64,000 nt of DNA from Lentilactobacillus parafarraginis DSM 18390 = JCM 14109 (GTDB lineage Bacteria > Bacillota > Bacilli > Lactobacillales > Lactobacillaceae): assembly GCF_001435895.1 (NCBI RefSeq), contig NZ_AZFZ01000003.1, positions 3,926 through 67,925 on the forward strand, read 5' to 3'. Shown in pieces: positions 59,134 through 64,000 of the stretch. The notes beneath the pieces are model-generated. The model made no database searches and was not told where the DNA came from. It was given only the letters and a program-made list of their open reading frames with translations. Position numbers and translations under genes: made by a program. The number at the start of each line of letters is the position of its first letter. Position 1 is the stretch's first letter.

Positions 59134-59760
59134 ATGATTAAAAAAGCCCTTATTTTTTCAATTTATTTAGCCGTTTTAACAGCGTTATTCACATTATTGT
59201 CGCTCACGGCTTTGGCTGCACCGATGACGCCTCACGGGACGGCCCGTTTCGAAACGCCCACGGCAACCGTTAATATCACCAATAACTCCCGAAATTATCA
59301 GACTGTCTGGCGCGACGCAATTCGCGCCTGGAATCGGACCGGGGCGTTTTCCTTCGTGCTGTCAAAACAATCAGATGCCCAAATCACCGCGCAATCCAAC
59401 CCATCAATTGGTGCCAGTTATACGGGATTTACCGTTATTCACGTTAACAATCAGGACTTGATCAATCAAGTCACATCAACCCTAAATCCAACGGTCATGG
59501 CAACCTTTGGCTATCGGCCTTCCCAGGAAGTGAACGTCGCTGAGCATGAGCTGGGACACGCAATGGGGTTATCCCACAGTCCCAACAAGGATAGCGTCAT
59601 GTACGCGGCCAACCGCTTTGTCAGTATTCAACCGGCAGACGTTGCCGGCGTTCAAAATCTTTATGCAACCCAAGCGCCAGTCAGTAATGGGACGCTGAGT
59701 GCCGTCAGACTTCGTGGAACACCGGTTATCAGGCCCCACCATTCGGGTTCAAATGATTGA
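59134..59760 (+). CDS. Secreted matrixin-like zinc metalloprotease
   Basis: 208 residues. Signal peptide about 1-29 (ALAA), then a compact protease domain with H138-E-L-G-H142 and H148 (HExxHxxGxxH) and a Met-turn in SVMYAAN (M156). This is the metzincin signature of peptidase family M10. There is no prodomain cysteine switch. The frame starts at 59125 but AGGAAG lies 8 bases before the ATG at 59134. Such small matrixin-like proteins occur in lactobacilli with unknown targets. Convergent with the SPFH gene. Confidence 0.88.
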   Translation: MIKKALIFSIYLAVLTALFTLLSLTALAAPMTPHGTARFETPTATVNITNNSRNYQTVWRDAIRAWNRTGAFSFVLSKQSDAQITAQSNPSIGASYTGFTVIHVNNQDLINQVTSTLNPTVMATFGYRPSQEVNVAEHELGHAMGLSHSPNKDSVMYAANRFVSIQPADVAGVQNLYATQAPVSNGTLSAVRLRGTPVIRPHHSGSND

Positions 59761-59767
59761 TGCCATT

Positions 59768-59811
59768 AAAAAAAGTTTCAACCCATTTTCACGCGGGCTG
59801 AAACCTTTTTT
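59768..59811. terminator. Bidirectional terminator
   Basis: AAAGTTTCAACCC and GGGCTGAAACCTTT with A and T runs, between convergent genes. Confidence 0.8.
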
Positions 59812-59827
59812 GGGTTTTCAGCTTTCT

Positions 59828-60643
59828 TTAATCAGTCCCCTTCTTCAAAAGTTTGCCAACCACGGGTAACTGACCAAGTTCGCCAGTTTTGTCTGCCGGT
59901 ACCACCACCAGGTTCGCCGGCGACTTCGCCAGATCGGTAAAGGCGTTGATCGACTGGTTTTGAAAATATTTATCATCCGCTGAGGACAATCCCGCCTGAA
60001 CCGTATCGATTCGGTACCGCTCGGCATCGGCCCGGGTTCTGGTCGCTTCAGCTTCCGCCTTGGCAGTTGCTTTAAGGGCGTCATTTTTGGCCTTGGTCGT
60101 CAACTCAATTGATTTGGCCTCCCCCTCGGCTTTAGCAATGGCGGCAACCCGCTCCCGATCGGCGGTTAGTTGCTTGTCCATGGCTTCCTGAATGGCGGTT
60201 GAGGGGGTCAAAACGTCGATATTAATCCGATCAACGTTAATCCCGTAGGTGTTGGTCAGGTCGCCAATCGCGATTGCCAGTTCCTGGTTAATCTTAGCGG
60301 TTGATCCCAGAGCTTCATTTAAATCCATTCGACCAATGATATCCCGCAGATGGCCCCGAACCAACTGGGCCATGGATTCCACCGAATCCGTGTTTTCGTA
60401 CTGATATTTCACCGCATCGGTGACGTGATAGTTCAGCGTTAAACTCGCCGAAACGTCGGCATTATCCTTGGTAATAATCGAGTAGTTCGGCAGGGCCTTA
60501 GGTTCCATTGCCAAACTAACATTGCGGATTTTTTGAATAAACGGAATGTAGAAATGAAATCCTGAAGTCACGCTCCGTCGGTACTTGCCAAATGTTTCAA
60601 CGAGTCCCTGATTATTTTGAGGGACAATTTTAATTCCGAGCAT
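59828..60643 (-). CDS. SPFH/Band 7 (stomatin-like) protein
   Basis: 271 residues. The SPFH domain spans about 5-180 with GLVETFGKYRRSV at the start; a coiled coil rich in Ala/Glu/Lys follows (about 165-215). It lacks a clear N-terminal membrane helix but has a hydrophobic start (MLGIKIV) that may insert. Stomatin-like proteins form oligomeric membrane microdomains and usually pair with NfeD. GGAG precedes the ATG. The gene upstream (60650-60976) may be its partner. Confidence 0.9.
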   Translation of the reverse strand: MLGIKIVPQNNQGLVETFGKYRRSVTSGFHFYIPFIQKIRNVSLAMEPKALPNYSIITKDNADVSASLTLNYHVTDAVKYQYENTDSVESMAQLVRGHLRDIIGRMDLNEALGSTAKINQELAIAIGDLTNTYGINVDRINIDVLTPSTAIQEAMDKQLTADRERVAAIAKAEGEAKSIELTTKAKNDALKATAKAEAEATRTRADAERYRIDTVQAGLSSADDKYFQNQSINAFTDLAKSPANLVVVPADKTGELGQLPVVGKLLKKGTD

Positions 60644-60649
60644 ATATCA

Positions 60650-60976
60650 TCACTCCTTAATTTTTCGTAACGTTAGGATGTTGCCATTTGCTTCAATCAC
60701 CGTGTATTGTGCCCGCTTATCCACCTTGGTATTGTCATCGATGAGGTAACGGTAATAGATCCCCGCCACCGAGACCAGCCCGCTATCGATATAAATATCC
60801 TTTCCCGGGATAACCTGACCAATAAATTGGCGGTGTTCAAAGTTCGAATCACTTTCTGCATCCGTTAAAATCCCGACAATGTAGGCATTGACACTCCGAT
60901 TCTTCTCAGCAGCATCAGCAGCGATCTTTTCGTAGAGCTCATGGTCCAATCGCAACAGGAATCGCTTCTCCGCCAT
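60650..60976 (-). CDS. Ribbon-helix-helix protein fused to an NfeD-like OB domain
   Basis: 108 residues. Residues 1-35 (KRFLLRLDHELYEKIAADAA and beyond) form an Arc/MetJ-type ribbon-helix-helix DNA-binding unit. Residues 48-108 form a small beta domain (GQVIPGKDIYIDSGLVSV ... EANGNILTLRKI) that resembles the OB-fold C-terminal domain of NfeD. No membrane helix. Gap to the SPFH gene is 6 bases, so both are cotranscribed. A helical repeat in its promoter could be its operator. The fusion is my reading from pattern and context. Confidence 0.65.
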   Translation of the reverse strand: MAEKRFLLRLDHELYEKIAADAAEKNRSVNAYIVGILTDAESDSNFEHRQFIGQVIPGKDIYIDSGLVSVAGIYYRYLIDDNTKVDKRAQYTVIEANGNILTLRKIKE

Positions 60977-61025
60977 TAGCTCACCACCCTTTCAAATCAG
61001 CGCTAGCAGAAACCGATCACTAAAT

Positions 61026-61063
61026 GATATCATCACGATATCATCTTCCCTTTGGAAATACAA
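61026..61063 (-). promoter_or_regulatory. Promoter of the RHH-SPFH operon with direct repeats
   Basis: Minus strand TTGTAT (61058-61063), 17 bases, TATCGT (61035-61040). GATATCAT occurs at 61026-61033 and again at 61037-61044, 11 bp apart (one helical turn), overlapping the -10. Such tandem repeats suit RHH proteins. Confidence 0.6.
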
Positions 61064-61220
61064 TTTAAATATCAGGTGACAATTGGAGGCGTTCTTGTTT
61101 TTTTGAAAAAATTAAAAAGCCCGGGAAAGCATTCCCAGACTCGTGTGATTAAGGCGATTGTAACGGTTCACCCGGTGATCCCGAGCAACGCGTTAACAAT
61201 AATTATTTGGTTTTAAAGAC

Positions 61221-62372
<1,152 letters not shown>

Positions 62373-62512
62373 CTATCTCGCTCCTCCTAAAAATTGTTTG
62401 CCTACTAACTTATCACGCCAGTGCGTTAAAATCAACGTCTCTCAATCATTTCTAATCCGGTTCTCATCTCATATCCGAATTAACTGACATCGATAGGTTA
62501 AAAATTGTATTT

Positions 62513-62611
62513 ATTATACCCGAACTTTCGACAAAATAAAAGGGAAAAGAAGGATTTATTACGAATAAACCAAATTGTTCGGGTTTTGCCACCCGTTAAT
62601 GTTCGGGTTTT
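62513..62611 (-). promoter_or_regulatory. guaB promoter with PurR boxes
   Basis: Minus strand TATAAT (62513-62518) with a weak -35. Two tandem PurR boxes follow upstream: AAAACCCGAACAATT (62573-62587) and AAAACCCGAACATT (62598-62611), both matching AWWWCCGAACWWT. A third inverted copy overlaps the -10 on the plus strand (TACCCGAACTTT). Confidence 0.8.
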
Positions 62612-62625
62612 GCATAATCGGGTTT

Positions 62626-62670
62626 AAAAAATAACCGCCGACTACGAAACAATCGTTCGTAATCGGCGGT
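62626..62670 (-). terminator. Terminator of the DUF1129 gene
   Basis: Minus strand ACCGCCGATTACGAA with TTCGTAGTCGGCGGT (one mismatch) followed by a T-rich run. Confidence 0.85.
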
Positions 62671-62684
62671 CATCATTTGCTTAA

Positions 62685-63416
62685 TTAGAATAAACCACCG
62701 GTAATCTGGAAATTGCGCTTGACGAAATACGCCGCCACAACGCCAATAACTCCCAAGCCAATGTAAACATACGGATTAAGAATTGGATTAATAACGGCAG
62801 GAATCATCCCTGCGAAGAAGAAGATTGCCATCCACACGATGAAGAATCCAATCATCATGATAATTCGAATCCAAAGGGGGTATTTGTGCTTAACGCCCGG
62901 TTGAATCAACATGGTCATCAGTGGAATCCCGAGACCAGCAACCGCTGCGCTCAAGATAATCCCAGTGATCCCCATCATTCCCCGGGTTCCAGTCTTCGTA
63001 AAGAAGAAGGTAATCCCGTATAAGAACGTAAAGATCACAAAGAACAGCAGGGCATTATAGGCCGCATTGGGCCAATAATCCCGACGGGCATCCGGTTTTG
63101 GCTTCGGTGGATTCAAGATGGATTGAACCTTCTGATCCACTGTCCCCCACATATTACGGGCCGTTTTCCCAGTTTTTTGGCCGGCCAGCAGCTCAGAAAC
63201 CATCTCATGCTCACGGTCAGCTTGCTGTTGCGGGGTCAATTTTGTCTTGGCAATTTCCTGGTGAAACTTAAACATATACTCAGCATTCCGCTTGGTTAAG
63301 CCGATGTTGTCAAACTGCGAGTGAACAATCTTGGTTGTTCGGTCACGGTCCTGATGAACATTGGCATTCCGCTGGCGGGCAGTCTGATTTTGCTTTGTTT
63401 CGTCGTTACTACTCAC
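62685..63416 (-). CDS. DUF1129-family membrane protein
   Basis: 243 residues. A charged cytosolic N-terminal half (about 1-110), rich in Gln/Lys, contains DNIGLTKRNAEYMFKFHQE; the second half has four or five membrane helices (about 119-235). This matches the DUF1129 family found widely in lactobacilli, function unknown. GTG at 63416 lies 6 bases after AGGAAGTG; an ATG two codons earlier (63422) is the alternative. Located just downstream of ychF, as often seen. Confidence 0.85.
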   Translation of the reverse strand: MSSNDETKQNQTARQRNANVHQDRDRTTKIVHSQFDNIGLTKRNAEYMFKFHQEIAKTKLTPQQQADREHEMVSELLAGQKTGKTARNMWGTVDQKVQSILNPPKPKPDARRDYWPNAAYNALLFFVIFTFLYGITFFFTKTGTRGMMGITGIILSAAVAGLGIPLMTMLIQPGVKHKYPLWIRIIMMIGFFIVWMAIFFFAGMIPAVINPILNPYVYIGLGVIGVVAAYFVKRNFQITGGLF

Positions 63417-63459
63417 TGGCATCACTTCCTAATTGTTTTATTGAATTGTTATCAGTTAA

Positions 63460-64000
63460 TTAAACGTTGAACCTAAATTCAACGATGTCGCCATCCTGCA
63501 TGACATAGTCCTTACCTTCAAGCCGTAATTTACCGGCATCCTTAACGGCGGCTGGTGTCTTGAGCTTATCAAGGTCGTCAAAGGCCATGACTTCAGCGCG
63601 AATGAATCCCCGCTCAAAGTCAGAGTGAATGATTCCGGCCGCTTGAGGGGCCTTTGTTCCCTTCTTAAACGTCCAGGCACGGGTTTCCTTACCGCCCGCA
63701 GTGAAGAAGGTTTCGAGCCCCAATAGCTTGTAAGAGGCCCGGATAAGCCGGTTTAAGCCAGGCTCGCTGACCCCTTCAGCTTCAAGAAATTCAGCCTTTT
63801 CAGCGTCATCAAGTTCCGCAATTTCCTCTTCAGGTTCAGCCGCAACGCCAATCGCTTCAGCGCCTTCCTTAGCAGCATACTCCTGAATTTGCGGAAAGTA
63901 CTTGGAATGTTCAGGGTCGGCCATATCATCTTCGGCAATGTTGGCAACGTAGAGAACCGGTTTGCTGGTCAGCAGAAAGAGCCCCTTCACAATCTTTTGC
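63460..64000 (-). CDS. ychF: Ribosome-binding ATPase YchF, 3' part
   Basis: The visible C-terminal 179 residues of the protein include LTSKPVLYVANIAEDD, the tail of the Obg-like GTPase domain, a helical part with AEGVSEPGLNRLIRASY, and the terminal TGS domain ending DGDIVEFRFNV. YchF binds ribosomes and hydrolyses ATP. The 5' end lies beyond base 64000. An internal GTG near 63990 is not the start because the frame continues upstream in KIV-like residues. Confidence 0.95.
   Translation of the reverse strand, partial: QKIVKGLFLLTSKPVLYVANIAEDDMADPEHSKYFPQIQEYAAKEGAEAIGVAAEPEEEIAELDDAEKAEFLEAEGVSEPGLNRLIRASYKLLGLETFFTAGGKETRAWTFKKGTKAPQAAGIIHSDFERGFIRAEVMAFDDLDKLKTPAAVKDAGKLRLEGKDYVMQDGDIVEFRFNV

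Overview
The window looks like a chromosomal segment of a member of the Lactobacillaceae (Firmicutes, roughly half G+C). The evidence is strong GGAGG-type ribosome binding sites, frequent TTG/GTG starts, a complete pbpX2-dltXABCD-dltE teichoic acid D-alanylation operon, a ribD-ribE-ribBA-ribH operon behind an FMN riboswitch, CopY/CopZ, NrtR/PncB, and several small secreted proteins of lactobacillar type. I see no tRNA, rRNA, insertion sequence, phage, CRISPR or transposase. The genus cannot be fixed from the sequence alone; a riboflavin-prototrophic genus related to Levilactobacillus, Lentilactobacillus, Secundilactobacillus or Lactiplantibacillus is an inference.

Layout. 1-4.1 kb: PfkB-type sugar kinase, a secreted protein, a SHOCT membrane protein, a tyrosine phosphatase and a CorA-like transporter. 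4.2-8 kb: two paralogous NRAMP transporters either side of a TetR regulator with clear operator candidates. 8-16.2 kb: NCS2 nucleobase transporter with a long leader, GlcU-type sugar transporter, HhH glycosylase plus SDR pair, YjeM-type amino acid transporter, ThrE exporter. 16.2-20 kb: riboflavin operon. 20-26.2 kb: small AT-rich orphan genes, copYZ, a MerR/aldo-keto reductase pair, flavin reductase/ApbE pair, and a CDF-like transporter with a CzrA-type ArsR sensor. 26.4-32 kb: GPP34-like protein, cell-surface proteins, NlpC/P60 peptidase and two degenerate enzyme homologues. 32-37.5 kb: two acyltransferases, two GT8 glycosyltransferases and an ABC exporter, which may form a glycolipid or acyl-glycan assembly module. 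37.7-40.6 kb: GpmA, AI-2E family exporter, TPR-like surface protein. 40.8-47.9 kb: the dlt operon. 48-64 kb: small secreted protein, YueI, quinone reductase, AzlCD, VanRS-like two-component system with a DacA carboxypeptidase, GNAT, deformylase homologue, NrtR-PncB, matrixin-like protease, SPFH protein with a ribbon-helix-helix/OB fusion, CBS-less GuaB, DUF1129 protein and the 3' part of ychF.

Common themes are cell-envelope biology (dlt, DacA, VanRS-like, NlpC/P60, acyl/glycosyltransferases), metal homeostasis (MntH x2, CorA, CopYZ, CDF/ArsR) and flavin/NAD metabolism (rib, ApbE, flavin reductase, PncB/NrtR). Intergenic regions are rich in readable control sites: perfect palindromes at the mntH, MerR, ArsR, copY, dlt and nrtR-pncB promoters, and many bidirectional terminators between convergent genes. 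Several start sites were moved downstream of the longest open frame on ribosome-binding-site evidence. Two genes (apbE and a membrane-anchored surface protein at 29.7-30.5 kb) seem to lack an ATG/GTG/TTG start where one is expected. No wholly new system is proven. The best candidates for new biology are the acyltransferase/GT8/ABC module, the RHH-OB/SPFH pair, the unexplained leader RNAs, and the NrtR and TetR operator architectures.
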